Shown piece after piece: positions 15,614 through 24,155 of a DNA stretch of 64,000 nucleotides. The notes below the pieces were generated by a model. That model worked only from the letters and a program-made list of their open reading frames with translations. It was not told the origin of the DNA and did not search any database. A program made the position numbers and the translations under genes. Source of the DNA: Actinoplanes campanulatus (GTDB taxonomy: Bacteria > Actinomycetota > Actinomycetes > Mycobacteriales > Micromonosporaceae); NCBI RefSeq assembly GCF_014647795.1, contig NZ_BMPW01000003.1, positions 310,001 to 374,000 on the forward strand. The letters are read 5' to 3'. The first letter of the stretch is position 1. Every line of letters starts with the position of its first letter.

Positions 15614-16989
15614 ACCGGCAGCCGGACCGTGACGATCGTGCCGTGCGGCCGGTTGGTCCCGGCGGTCACCGTGCCGCCGTGCTGGGTGGCGGTCTGCGCG
15701 ACGATCGCCAGGCCCAGCCCGGACCCGGGCATCGACCGGGCGGCCGGCGCGCGGTAGAAGCGGTCGAAGACGTACGGCAGGTCCTCCCCGGCGATCCCCG
15801 GCCCGGTGTCGGCGACGGTGAGCACCCCGGCCGGGGTCAGCCGGACCGTGACGGCGCCGCCCGGCGGGCTCCACTTGGCCGCGTTGTCCAGCACGTTCAC
15901 CACCATCCGCTCCAGCTCGCCGGGGCGGCCCGGCACGGTCACCGGCGACAGCCCGGCGTCGAAGAGCAGGCCCGGGGCGCGGATCCGGACCCGGTTGATC
16001 GCGGCGGTCACCACCTCGGCGAACTCCACCTCCTCGATCGACTCCCGGCTGGTCTCCTCGCGGGACAGCTCGACCAGCTCGGTGGTGAGGGTGGCCAGCT
16101 CACGGACCTGCGCGTCCAGGTCGGCGAGCAGCCCGGCCCGCTCCTCCGGCGGCAGCCGGTGCGCCAGCTCGGGGCGGCGCTCGACCGCGAGCAGCAGCTC
16201 CACGTTCGTACGGATGCTGGTCAGCGGAGTACGCAGTTCGTGTCCGGCGTCCTCGACCAGGGCCCGCTGAGCCCGGCGGGACGCGTCGATGGCGGCCAGC
16301 ATGGCGTTCACCGAGCGGCCCAGCCGGGCGATCTCGTCGTCGCCGGAGACGCTGATCGGCCGGGTCAGGTCCATCGTGACGGCGACGTCCTCGACCGCGC
16401 CGGTGAGCCGGTCCACCGGGGCCAGCCCGGCGCGGGCGACGGTCCGGCCGAGCAGCCCCGCCCCGGCGATCCCGGCCCCGCAGCCGACCGCCAGGAGCAG
16501 GGCGAACAGGGCCAGCACGCGGGCGTCCGGGTCCCGGTCCATGGCGACCTGCACCGCGCCCCCACCCTCGATCGGCACGGTGAGCATCAGGTAGTCGCCG
16601 GGCCCCAGGCCGATCTCCTCCAGCGCCTCCCCCTGGTGCCGGCCGGTGGCCACCCGTGTGGCCAGAGGGGTGACCGGCAGCCCGGTGTCGCTGCCGCCGG
16701 AGACCGCGCCGGCCGAGTCCAGGATCTGCCAGCACGGCCCGATCTCCCGGCCGCCGGAGCCGCCCGTCGCCGGGCCGGTCCGGGCGCCCCTGGTGCTCAG
16801 CCACTGCCACGGGTGCTCGGCGATGGTCCGGGCGTCGGCCAGCAGCTCGGCGGAGATCTTGTCCTGCTGGATCTCCCGGACGGCCAGCCACGCCCCGGCC
16901 GAGACAAGCAGCACGGCCGCCGCCACCGCGCCGGCGACCAGCAGGGAGACCCGGTCGTGCAGGGTCCGGCCGCGCCACCAGTTCCTCAC
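15598..16989 (-). CDS. Sensor histidine kinase of a two-component system
   Basis: A 463-residue membrane kinase. Transmembrane segment 1 spans about 14-38 and segment 2 about 157-181, with an extracellular sensor of some 118 residues between them. HAMP follows (183-230), then the H-box [11 protein letters not shown] with phospho-acceptor His250. The ATPase domain has [23 protein letters not shown] and GSGLGLAIV. The GTG at 16989 overlaps the response-regulator stop (GTGA). The stop (TAG at 15598) lies inside the 3' end of the convergent GntR gene. The signal sensed is unknown; the divergent VTC operon is a plausible target of the pair. Confidence 0.94.
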   Translation of the reverse strand: MRNWWRGRTLHDRVSLLVAGAVAAAVLLVSAGAWLAVREIQQDKISAELLADARTIAEHPWQWLSTRGARTGPATGGSGGREIGPCWQILDSAGAVSGGSDTGLPVTPLATRVATGRHQGEALEEIGLGPGDYLMLTVPIEGGGAVQVAMDRDPDARVLALFALLLAVGCGAGIAGAGLLGRTVARAGLAPVDRLTGAVEDVAVTMDLTRPISVSGDDEIARLGRSVNAMLAAIDASRRAQRALVEDAGHELRTPLTSIRTNVELLLAVERRPELAHRLPPEERAGLLADLDAQVRELATLTTELVELSREETSRESIEEVEFAEVVTAAINRVRIRAPGLLFDAGLSPVTVPGRPGELERMVVNVLDNAAKWSPPGGAVTVRLTPAGVLTVADTGPGIAGEDLPYVFDRFYRAPAARSMPGSGLGLAIVAQTATQHGGTVTAGTNRPHGTIVTVRLPVQEPR

Positions 16990-17675
16990 AGTGGCTCCTC
17001 CCGCAGCACGAAGCCGACGCCCCGGACGGTGTGCAGCAGCCGGGACCCGCCCTCCGCCTCCAGCTTGCGCCGCAGGTAGCCGAGATAGACGTGCAGGCTG
17101 TTCGATCCCTCGCCGAAGTCGTAGCCCCACACCTGCTCGAACAGGGCGGCCCGGGTGAGCACCTGCCGTGGGTGGCGCAGGAACACCTCGAGGATCCCGA
17201 ACTCGGTGCGGGTCAGCCGCAGCGCGCGGTCGCCCCGCCACACCTCCCGGGTGCCCTGGTCCATCCGTACGTCGGCGAAGGTGAGCAGGTCCCCGGTGGG
17301 CGCCGGCCCGATCAACGCCGACCGCCGCAGCAGCGCCCGGACCCGGGCCAGCAGCTCCTGGAGCGCGAACGGCTTGACCAGGTAGTCGTCGGCGCCCGCG
17401 TCGAGCCCGGCGACCCGGTCGCCGATGCTGTCGCGGGCGGTGAGCATCAGCACCGGCAGCACCGCGCCGTCGGCCCGCAGCCGGCGGCACGCCTCCAGCC
17501 CGTCCATCCGGGGCATGCTGACGTCGAGGATCAGCGCGTCCGGCTCGCGGGTACGAACCGCGTCGAGGGCGGCCCGGCCGTCGCCTGCGACGTCCACCTG
17601 ATACCCCTCGAAGCGCAGCGTACGGGCCAGCGAGTCACGGACCGCCGCGTCGTCCTCCACCACCAGGATGCGCAT
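16986..17675 (-). CDS. OmpR/PhoB-type response regulator
   Basis: A 229-residue regulator. The receiver domain has acidic residues Asp8/Asp9, phospho-acceptor Asp51 ([12 protein letters not shown]) and Lys101 (LVKPF). The C-terminal winged helix has [20 protein letters not shown] and ends [14 protein letters not shown], typical of MprA/OmpR proteins. It is transcribed first, coupled to the kinase. Direct repeats of CCTAAG 22-38 bases upstream of its start may be its own binding site, between it and the divergent DUF4956-VTC operon. Confidence 0.95.
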   Translation of the reverse strand: MRILVVEDDAAVRDSLARTLRFEGYQVDVAGDGRAALDAVRTREPDALILDVSMPRMDGLEACRRLRADGAVLPVLMLTARDSIGDRVAGLDAGADDYLVKPFALQELLARVRALLRRSALIGPAPTGDLLTFADVRMDQGTREVWRGDRALRLTRTEFGILEVFLRHPRQVLTRAALFEQVWGYDFGEGSNSLHVYLGYLRRKLEAEGGSRLLHTVRGVGFVLREEPL

Positions 17676-17696
17676 CAGGCCATTAAAGCCACCCGT

Positions 17697-17713
17697 CCTA
17701 AGGGATCCCTAAG
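17697..17713. promoter_or_regulatory. CCTAAG direct repeat, candidate response-regulator site
   Basis: Two CCTAAG copies start at 17697 and 17708, one helical turn (11 bases) apart, a spacing common for OmpR-family sites. The stretch also contains the palindrome AGGGATCCCT. It lies in the 149-base divergent region between the response regulator and the DUF4956 gene, so it could serve both. Confidence 0.5.
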
Positions 17714-17824
17714 AGGCGGCCCGCCGAACTCTGACCAACGGCATAGAGGCCGCACAGGGTGCGGACAGGAAGATCCGGCGAAATGGAGAACACCTGATGA
17801 ACGCCACTTGAAGGAAGTCCTCAC

Positions 17825-18424
17825 GTGACCACGTTGCTCGCCGTCGCCGCGGATCTCATCGCGATCGCCATCCTGACGTTCGGTGTCTACTTTCCCCGCC
17901 ACCGGCGCCGTGACCTGGTCGCCGCCTTCCTGGGAGTGAACATCGGCGTCCTGGCCGTCGCCAGCGTCCTCGGCTCCTCGACGGTCGGCGCCGGCCTCGG
18001 TCTCGGCCTGTTCGGCGTCCTGTCGATCATCCGGCTCCGCTCCGACGAGATCAGCCAGCACGAGATCGCCTACTACTTCGCGGCCCTGGCGCTGGGTCTG
18101 ATCGCCGGTCTCGGCGATGTCATGGACCTGCTGCACCTCGGCCTCATGGCGCTGGTGGTGGCCGCCCTCGTCGTCGGCGACCACCCGGCCCTCTACCGCC
18201 GGCACCGCAACCAGCTGCTCCGGCTGGACGTGGCCCACACCGACGAGGACGCGCTGCGCGCCCACCTGGAGGCGGTCCTCGGCGGCCGGGTGACGAACGT
18301 GGTGGTCAAGCAGATCGACATGGTCAACGACAGCACCCTGGTCGAGGTCCGCTACGTGGCGGCGGCCGCCGCGCCGGCCGGCGCCCACCTCGGCCCGCGG
18401 ATGGAGCGGGTGAGCGCCCGATGA
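17825..18424 (+). CDS. DUF4956 membrane protein
   Basis: A 199-residue membrane protein with about four or five hydrophobic segments in the first 125 residues (starting LLAVAADLIAIAILTFGVYF) and a soluble C-terminal part of about 70 residues. GLGLGLFGVLSIIRLRSDEISQHEIAYYFAALALG is the DUF4956 core. Members are regularly found next to VTC-domain proteins, as here; the next gene starts inside this one's stop codon (ATGA). The function is unknown. A role in placing or regulating the VTC protein at the membrane is inferred from this pairing. The GTG start at 17825 follows AAGGAAG. Confidence 0.87.
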   Translation: MTTLLAVAADLIAIAILTFGVYFPRHRRRDLVAAFLGVNIGVLAVASVLGSSTVGAGLGLGLFGVLSIIRLRSDEISQHEIAYYFAALALGLIAGLGDVMDLLHLGLMALVVAALVVGDHPALYRRHRNQLLRLDVAHTDEDALRAHLEAVLGGRVTNVVVKQIDMVNDSTLVEVRYVAAAAAPAGAHLGPRMERVSAR

Positions 18425-19200
18425 CGATCACCACCGAGGTTCCGCTCTTCCGCCGCTTCGCCCCGATCTCCCTCGGCGAACTGGTCGGTGAGGCCGCCCT
18501 GCTGACCCGGCTGGACCGCAAGTACGTCCTCCCGGCGACGGCGCTCCCGGTCCTGCTGGACCGGATGCCGGCCGGCGTACGGGCACTCCAGATCGACGAC
18601 CGGCGCACCTTCGGCTACCGCTCGGTCTACTTCGACACCCCGGAGCTGGACGCCTACCGGGCCGCCGCCCGGCAGCGCCGCCGCCGGTTCAAGATCCGGG
18701 TGCGGACGTACCTGGACAGCGGACTCGAATTCGTCGAGGTCAAGACGCGCGGCACCCGCGGCGTCACGGTCAAGGAGCGGATCCCGTACACCGGGAACGG
18801 CGGCGACCTGGGGCCCGAAGGCCGGGAGTACGCCTACGAGACCCTGGCCGGCGCCGGCATCCGCCCGGACGGCCACGAGTTGCGCCCGGTGCTGGCCACC
18901 CACTACCGCCGCAACACGCTCTACGTCCCGTCCACCGGCAGCCGGGTCACCATCGACACCGGGCTGAGCTGGACACTGCCGGACGGATCGGCGGCACACA
19001 TGCCGCACTCGGTGATCGTCGAGACCAAGTCCGGCCGGGCCGCCTCCGACGTCGACCGGCTGCTCTGGTCCCTGGGCCACCGCCCCTGCCGCATCTCCAA
19101 GTACGCCACCGGCCTGGCCGCGCTCCGCCCCGAGCTGCCCGCCAACCGCTGGCACCCCGTTCTGAGCCGTCACTTCTCCACCTGGAAAGGGTTCCGATGA
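18421..19200 (+). CDS. VTC-domain protein (polyphosphate polymerase-like)
   Basis: A 259-residue protein of the VTC/CYTH-like tunnel fold. Basic and acidic residues that line the tunnel are visible in TRLDRKYVLP, RSVYFDTPELDAYR, RRRRFKIRVRTY, FVEVKTRGTRGVTVKERIPY, VIVETKSG and RISKYATGLA. Eukaryotic VTC4 makes polyphosphate from ATP; bacterial members are mostly untested. It lies between a DUF4956 membrane protein and a secreted lipoprotein, both coupled by 4-base overlaps. Polyphosphate synthesis at the membrane is a fair inference; another nucleotide-polymer activity is possible. Confidence 0.88.
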   Translation: MTITTEVPLFRRFAPISLGELVGEAALLTRLDRKYVLPATALPVLLDRMPAGVRALQIDDRRTFGYRSVYFDTPELDAYRAAARQRRRRFKIRVRTYLDSGLEFVEVKTRGTRGVTVKERIPYTGNGGDLGPEGREYAYETLAGAGIRPDGHELRPVLATHYRRNTLYVPSTGSRVTIDTGLSWTLPDGSAAHMPHSVIVETKSGRAASDVDRLLWSLGHRPCRISKYATGLAALRPELPANRWHPVLSRHFSTWKGFR

Positions 19201-20999
19201 GGATCCGCAACAAGGTCGTCGCCGCTGTCAGCTCCCTGGTCCTGGTCACGTCCGTACTGACCGGCTGCTCCTCGGCGGACAGTGCCGCCGAGACGGCCAC
19301 CACCACCGCCACCACCGCGGCCGCCACCGCCACGGTCGACGGCACCCAGGACGCCGCTGCCGTGCTCGCCGCCAACGAATCGGTGCACTCGGCCGGTTCC
19401 ACCGGCTCGGGCGCCACCGGCGCCATCCAGCTCACCGGCAGCTCGGCCACCTCGGGCGCCGAGGGCGTGACGGTCGACGGCGCGACGGTCACCATCACGG
19501 CCGCCGGGACGTACACGGTCAGCGGGAAGCTGGCCGGGCAGATCGTGGTGAACGCCCCGGACGCCACCGTCACGCTGATCCTCGACGGCGCCGAGATCAC
19601 CAGCTCGGAGACCGCCGCGATCGCCGCCACCGAGGCCGAGGAGCTGGTGATCCGGCTCGCCGGCGGCTCCGTCAACACGCTCGCCGACGCCTCCTCGTAC
19701 GCCGACGACGCCGACGTGAACGCCGCCCTGTTCAGCGCCGGCCACCTGACCGTCACCGGCTCCGGCAAGCTGACCGTCACGGGCAACGGCAACGACGGCA
19801 TCACCAGCAAGGACGGCCTGCTCGTCGAGTCCGGCACGATCACCGTCAAGGCCAAGGACGACGGGCTGCGCGGTAAGGACTACGTGGTGGTCAACGACGG
19901 CACGATCACCGTGACCTCGGGCGGCGACGGCCTCAAGGCCGACAACGACGAGGACGCCACCGCCGGGTACGTCGCGATCACCGGCGGCACGATCAGCCTG
20001 ACCACCACGGGTGACGGCGTCGACGCCACCACCGACATCGTGGTCACCGGCGGCACGCTGAAGGTCGCGGCCGGTGGCGGGCACACCGAGCAGGCCGCCG
20101 ACGACACCTCCGCCAAGGGCCTCAAGGCCGGTGTCATTCAGGTGCTGGAGGGCGGCACGATCGTGGTCAGCTCCGCGGACGACGCCGTGCACAGCGACGG
20201 CGCGGTCCACTTCAACGGCGCCGAGGTGACCGTGGCCAGCGGCGACGACGGCGTCCACACCGAGGGCCGGCAGATCATCGACGGCGGCACCCTGAACGTC
20301 GCCGGTGCGGTCGAGGGCCTGGAGGCGGCCGAGTTCGTGCTCAACAAGGGCACCGTGCACGTGGTGTCCAGCGACGACGGCATCAACGGTTCGGGCAACA
20401 GCACCTCCTCCGAGACGACCACCGACCAGGGCGGCGGGTTCCCCGGCGGTGGCGGCGAGGAGGTCGGCGACTTCTCGGTCACCGTCAACGGCGGCACCCT
20501 GGTGATCGACTCCGAGGGCGACGGCCTGGACTCCAACGGCACCGCGTCGATCACCGGCGGCACCGTCGTGGTGAACGGCCCGCAGGGCGACGGCAACGGC
20601 GCCCTCGACGTCAACGGCAGCTTCACCATCAGCGGCGGCACCCTGCTCGCGGCCGGCAGCGCCGGCATGGTGGTGGCGCCCGGCACCGACTCGGAGCAGG
20701 GCTGGCTCTCCGCGACGCTGGACAGCGCGGTCGAGGCGGGCACCACCGTGCAGATCACCGACGGTGACGGCAAGGTGGTCGCCACCTATGTCACCACCAA
20801 GACCGTGCAGAACGTCGTCTTCTCGTCGCCGGCCATCACGCCCGGTCAGCAGTACACCGTCCACACGGGTGGCACGGCGACCGGCGCGAGCACCGGCGGC
20901 CTGTACGCGTCCGGCAAGCTCGGCCGGGCCATCGAGGTCGCCACGGTGACCGCGGGACAGGCGCCGGCCGGCGGCCGCGGCGGGCGCCGGCCCCGCTGA
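19197..20999 (+). CDS. Secreted beta-solenoid lipoprotein (carbohydrate-binding-domain type)
   Basis: A 600-residue exported protein. The signal peptide ends in a lipobox with Cys24 (SVLTGCSS), followed by a Thr/Ala-rich linker. From about residue 95 onward it is built of roughly ten repeats near 20-30 residues long, each of the type GGTI-V---DDG-, e.g. NDGTITVTSGGDGLKA and VNGGTLVIDSEGDGLDS. This implies a right-handed beta-helix. The composition is rich in Gly, Thr, Val and Asp and poor in aromatics. The C-terminus is Gly/Arg-rich (GGRGGRRPR). It resembles the carbohydrate-binding-domain (DUF4353) proteins found in VTC operons. The ligand is unknown; the Asp-rich turns may bind calcium. Confidence 0.85.
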   Translation: MRIRNKVVAAVSSLVLVTSVLTGCSSADSAAETATTTATTAAATATVDGTQDAAAVLAANESVHSAGSTGSGATGAIQLTGSSATSGAEGVTVDGATVTITAAGTYTVSGKLAGQIVVNAPDATVTLILDGAEITSSETAAIAATEAEELVIRLAGGSVNTLADASSYADDADVNAALFSAGHLTVTGSGKLTVTGNGNDGITSKDGLLVESGTITVKAKDDGLRGKDYVVVNDGTITVTSGGDGLKADNDEDATAGYVAITGGTISLTTTGDGVDATTDIVVTGGTLKVAAGGGHTEQAADDTSAKGLKAGVIQVLEGGTIVVSSADDAVHSDGAVHFNGAEVTVASGDDGVHTEGRQIIDGGTLNVAGAVEGLEAAEFVLNKGTVHVVSSDDGINGSGNSTSSETTTDQGGGFPGGGGEEVGDFSVTVNGGTLVIDSEGDGLDSNGTASITGGTVVVNGPQGDGNGALDVNGSFTISGGTLLAAGSAGMVVAPGTDSEQGWLSATLDSAVEAGTTVQITDGDGKVVATYVTTKTVQNVVFSSPAITPGQQYTVHTGGTATGASTGGLYASGKLGRAIEVATVTAGQAPAGGRGGRRPR

Positions 21000-21010
21000 T
21001 CCTCTCCCCC

Positions 21011-21041
21011 GACGGCGCGGCGCCCCAGGCGCCGCGCCGTC
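21011..21041 (+). terminator. Strong hairpin terminator after the VTC operon
   Basis: Perfect 13-bp stem (21011-21023 with 21029-21041, arm GACGGCGCGGCGC) and loop CCCAG, placed 12 bases past the lipoprotein stop. A short pyrimidine tract follows. Confidence 0.75.
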
Positions 21042-21099
21042 GCTCTTCCCGTTGACCTCCCGGACCCATAGCCACTTGCCATGGGTATGCTGAGGCCGA

Positions 21100-22044
21100 A
21101 TGGCCCCGAAGGATCCACTGAGGACTGTCGAAGAGGTCCACGTGTCCGAGGAAGCGCCCGACAGCGACACCGAGAAGTTCGACGAGAACGGTCGAAGCGG
21201 GGCGACCGTGCGCCGGCTACAGGTCGGCGCACATCTGCGTGCCCTGCGCCGGGCCAGGGGCCTGAGCCGCGACGAGGCCGGCTACGTCATCCGGGCCTCC
21301 GAGTCGAAGATCAGCCGGATGGAGCTGGGCCGGGTCAGCTTCAAGGAACGGGACGTCACCGACCTGCTGACACTCTACGGAGTCGAGGATCAGGCCGAGC
21401 ACCGCCGCATCCTCACCCTGGTCCGCGAGGCGAACGCGCCGAGCTGGTGGCAGGCGTACGGCGACGTTCTCGACACCTGGTTCCAGAGCTACCTCGACCT
21501 GGAGCAGGCGGCCGAGCTGATCCGCACCTACGAGGTCCAGTTCGTGCCCGGCCTGCTCCAGACCGACGCGTACGCCCGGGCCGTCATCAGGCTCGGCCAC
21601 TCCGCCGACGGCCCCGAGGAGATCGACCGCCGGGCCCGGCTGCGGATGGCCCGCAAGCAGGTCCTGGACCGCGCCGACGCGCCCCGGCTCTGGGCAGTGC
21701 TGGACGAGGCGGTGCTGCTCCGGCCGATCGGCGGGGTGGAGGTGCTCCGTGACCAGATCCGCTACCTGCTGGAGATCAGCCGGTCGCCCCGGGTCCGCCT
21801 CCAGGTGATGCCGTTCGCCAAGGGCGGCCACGCGGCGCTCGGCGGCGCCTTCAGCATCCTGCGGTTCCCGCACGACAAGCTGCCCGACGTGGTCTACATC
21901 GAGCATCTCACCGGTGGGCTGTACCTGGAGAAGCGCGACGAGGTGGACCGGTACGCCGAGGCCATCGGGCGGCTCTTCATCGAGGCCGAGCAGCCCGACC
22001 GGACCCCCGCGATCCTCCAGCGCAGGCTCGACGAACTGGACTAG
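21100..22044 (+). CDS. XRE-family regulator with DUF5753 domain
   Basis: A 314-residue actinobacterial regulator. A helix-turn-helix lies at about 42-95 (LRALRRARGLSRDEAGYVIRA, SKISRMELG), followed by the DUF5753 domain (YEVQFVPGLLQTDAYARAVI, then LRDQIRYLLEIS and FPHDKLPDVVYIEHLTGG). Such proteins are abundant in filamentous actinomycetes, including the BldB-linked WhiJ type, and are normally encoded beside a small DUF397 protein. No DUF397 gene is visible on either side. Targets are unknown. An alternative start at 21142 would drop the first 14 residues, which are not part of a domain. Confidence 0.92.
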   Translation: MAPKDPLRTVEEVHVSEEAPDSDTEKFDENGRSGATVRRLQVGAHLRALRRARGLSRDEAGYVIRASESKISRMELGRVSFKERDVTDLLTLYGVEDQAEHRRILTLVREANAPSWWQAYGDVLDTWFQSYLDLEQAAELIRTYEVQFVPGLLQTDAYARAVIRLGHSADGPEEIDRRARLRMARKQVLDRADAPRLWAVLDEAVLLRPIGGVEVLRDQIRYLLEISRSPRVRLQVMPFAKGGHAALGGAFSILRFPHDKLPDVVYIEHLTGGLYLEKRDEVDRYAEAIGRLFIEAEQPDRTPAILQRRLDELD

Positions 22045-22103
22045 TGGTTCACCGATAGACCTCGCACAGGAGCGCCACAAGATCCACGGCTTCACTGCGG
22101 AGC

Positions 22104-23051
22104 GTGACGAACGAAACCGCTCCCGCCCGCCGCATCGGCCGCCGTGGCCTGCTCGCCGGCGGCCTGGGCCTGCTCGCCGCCGCCGGTGGTGGCGGCGCCT
22201 GGGCCCTCGACCGCTACGTCCTCGACCACGTGGAGGTGTCCGGCGCCTCCAGCCTGATCGCGCAGAACGTGGTCGCGGCCGAGGCCGACACCGACGGCAC
22301 CGCCACCGCCACCTCCTACACCAGCGACACCGCGAAGATCTCCATCGAGACGGTGACCACCGGGTCCGGCGACGACCGGGTGACCTACTTCGTGGCCGAC
22401 GTCCAGGTCACCGACGCCACCATCGTCAGGTCGGCGTTCGCCGGCGACCGGTTCGGCGAGAACATCATCGCGAACCCGTCGGAGATCGCGGCCGGCGCCG
22501 GCGCGGTCCTGGCGATCAACGGCGACTACTACGGGTTCCGAGACACCGGCATCGTGATCCGCAACGGTGTGAAATTTCGGGATAAAGGTGCTCGGCAGGG
22601 GCTGGCGCTCTACGCGGACGGCTCGATGCGGCTCTACGACGAGAGCGCCACCAGCGCCAGCGAGCTGATCGCCGACGGGGTGTGGAACACGCTGTCGTTC
22701 GGGCCGGGCCTGGTCGACGACGGCGCGGTGATCGACGGGATCGACCGGGTCGAGGTGGACACCAACTTCGGCAACCACTCGATCCAGGGCCGCCAACCGC
22801 GCACCGGGATCGGCCTCGTCGGCGCCAACCACCTGCTGTTCATCGTGGCCGACGGGCGCAGCAGCGGATACAGCCGGGGCGTCACCATGCCGGAGTTCGC
22901 GCGGATCTTCGCCGACCGGGGCGCGCGGACCGCGTACAACCTCGACGGTGGCGGCTCGTCGGTGATGGTCTTCCGGGACGGTCTGGTCAACAATCCGCTC
23001 GGTAAGGGCAAAGAGCGGGGCACCAGCGACATCCTGTACGTCGCGGGCTGA
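22104..23051 (+). CDS. Exported phosphodiester glycosidase-family (NAGPA domain) protein
   Basis: A 315-residue protein with a Tat-like signal (RRIGRRGLLAGGLGLLAAAG) and an NAGPA-type domain from about residue 60. Family motifs are AGAVLAINGDYYGF, ARQGLALYADG, LSFGPGLVDDG, RQPRTGIGLVG, LLFIVADGRSSGYSRGVTMPEFA and TAYNLDGGGSSVM. The mammalian relative removes GlcNAc from a phosphodiester; bacterial members are linked to exopolysaccharide or wall-polymer metabolism. The start is a GTG at 22104 with GGAG close upstream. The next gene, a glycosyltransferase, begins 5 bases after the stop, so the two probably act on the same glycan. Confidence 0.88.
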   Translation: MTNETAPARRIGRRGLLAGGLGLLAAAGGGGAWALDRYVLDHVEVSGASSLIAQNVVAAEADTDGTATATSYTSDTAKISIETVTTGSGDDRVTYFVADVQVTDATIVRSAFAGDRFGENIIANPSEIAAGAGAVLAINGDYYGFRDTGIVIRNGVKFRDKGARQGLALYADGSMRLYDESATSASELIADGVWNTLSFGPGLVDDGAVIDGIDRVEVDTNFGNHSIQGRQPRTGIGLVGANHLLFIVADGRSSGYSRGVTMPEFARIFADRGARTAYNLDGGGSSVMVFRDGLVNNPLGKGKERGTSDILYVAG

Positions 23052-23056
23052 TCGCC

Positions 23057-24133
23057 ATGATCGTGCTGATCCCCGCGTACCAGCCCGACCTCCGGCTCGC
23101 CGAGCTCGTCGGGCGTCTGGGCCACCACCGGGTCGTGGTGGTCGACGACGGCAGCGGTCCCCCGTACGCCGAGATGTTCGAAAAGGCCCGCCGGGCCGGC
23201 GCCGAGGTGATCACGCTGGACCGCAACCGGGGCAAGGGTTTCGCGCTGCGGACCGGGTTCGCGCACATCGGGGCGCGCTGCCCGGGCGAGGACGTGGTCT
23301 GCGCGGACAGCGACGGCCAGCACCGGGTCGAGGACATCGAGGCGGTCGCCGCCCGGGTCCGGGTCTCCGGCGCCGCCATGGTGCTCGGGGTGCGCCGTTT
23401 CACCGGCCGGGTCCCGGCCCGCAGCCGGTTCGGCAACGCCGCCACCCGGATCCTGTTCCGCCTGATCACCCGGCTGTCGGTGACCGACACCCAGACCGGG
23501 CTGCGCGGTTATCCGGCCCGCACGCTGCCCTGGCTGTGCCGGGTGCCGGGCGACCGGTTCGAGTACGAGCTGCGGCTGCTGCTGCGGGCCGCGGGTGAGC
23601 GGATGGACGTCGAGGAGGTCGAGATCGCCACCGTGTACCTGGACGGCAACCGGTCGTCCCACTTCCGGCCGGTGATCGACTCGGTCCGGATCTACGGCCC
23701 GCTGCTCACCTTCGCCGGATCGTCGCTGCTCGCCTTCGCGGTCGACGCCGCCCTGCTCGCCGGTCTCGTCGCCTGGACCGGTCATCTGACCGCCTCGGCG
23801 GTCGCGGCCCGGCTGGTCAGCGCCACGCTGAACTACAGCGTCAACCGCACCGCCGTCTTCCGTCACGGCACACCCGCGCCGCACCGCACGGCCGCCCCGC
23901 GCTACCTCGCCCTCGCCGCGGTCTGCCTGGCCGCCAACATCACGCTGCTGCACCTGCTGAGCGCGGTGACCGGCTCGCTGGTGACCGGCAAGCTGGCCAC
24001 CGAGATCGCGCTGTTCCTGGCCGGGTTCGCGATCCAGCGGGCGTTCGTCTTCCGCCGCTCCACGACCGCGCCACCGCCGGCCGCCCGGGCCACCGCCGGC
24101 CACGACACGACCACCGGGGCGATGGCCGCCTGA
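23057..24133 (+). CDS. Glycosyltransferase family 2 fused to GtrA-like membrane domain
   Basis: A 358-residue two-part protein. Residues 1-215 are a GT2 domain (LIPAYQPDLRLAELV, VVVVDDGSGPPY, NRGKGFALRTGFAH, CADSDGQHRVEDI, TDTQTGLRGYPA). Residues 220-340 hold about four membrane segments of the GtrA type (SSLLAFAVDAALLAGLVAW; ARLVSATLNYSVNRTAVF; FAIQRAFVFRR). The GT2 part resembles polyprenyl-phosphate mannose/glucose synthases, so the product is probably a lipid-linked sugar flipped by the GtrA part. It starts 5 bases after the phosphodiester glycosidase gene. The C-terminal 25 residues are a low-complexity Ala/Thr/Pro tail. Confidence 0.9.
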   Translation: MIVLIPAYQPDLRLAELVGRLGHHRVVVVDDGSGPPYAEMFEKARRAGAEVITLDRNRGKGFALRTGFAHIGARCPGEDVVCADSDGQHRVEDIEAVAARVRVSGAAMVLGVRRFTGRVPARSRFGNAATRILFRLITRLSVTDTQTGLRGYPARTLPWLCRVPGDRFEYELRLLLRAAGERMDVEEVEIATVYLDGNRSSHFRPVIDSVRIYGPLLTFAGSSLLAFAVDAALLAGLVAWTGHLTASAVAARLVSATLNYSVNRTAVFRHGTPAPHRTAAPRYLALAAVCLAANITLLHLLSAVTGSLVTGKLATEIALFLAGFAIQRAFVFRRSTTAPPPAARATAGHDTTTGAMAA

Positions 24134-24155
24134 GGCGGGCGGCAGAATCGTCGCC

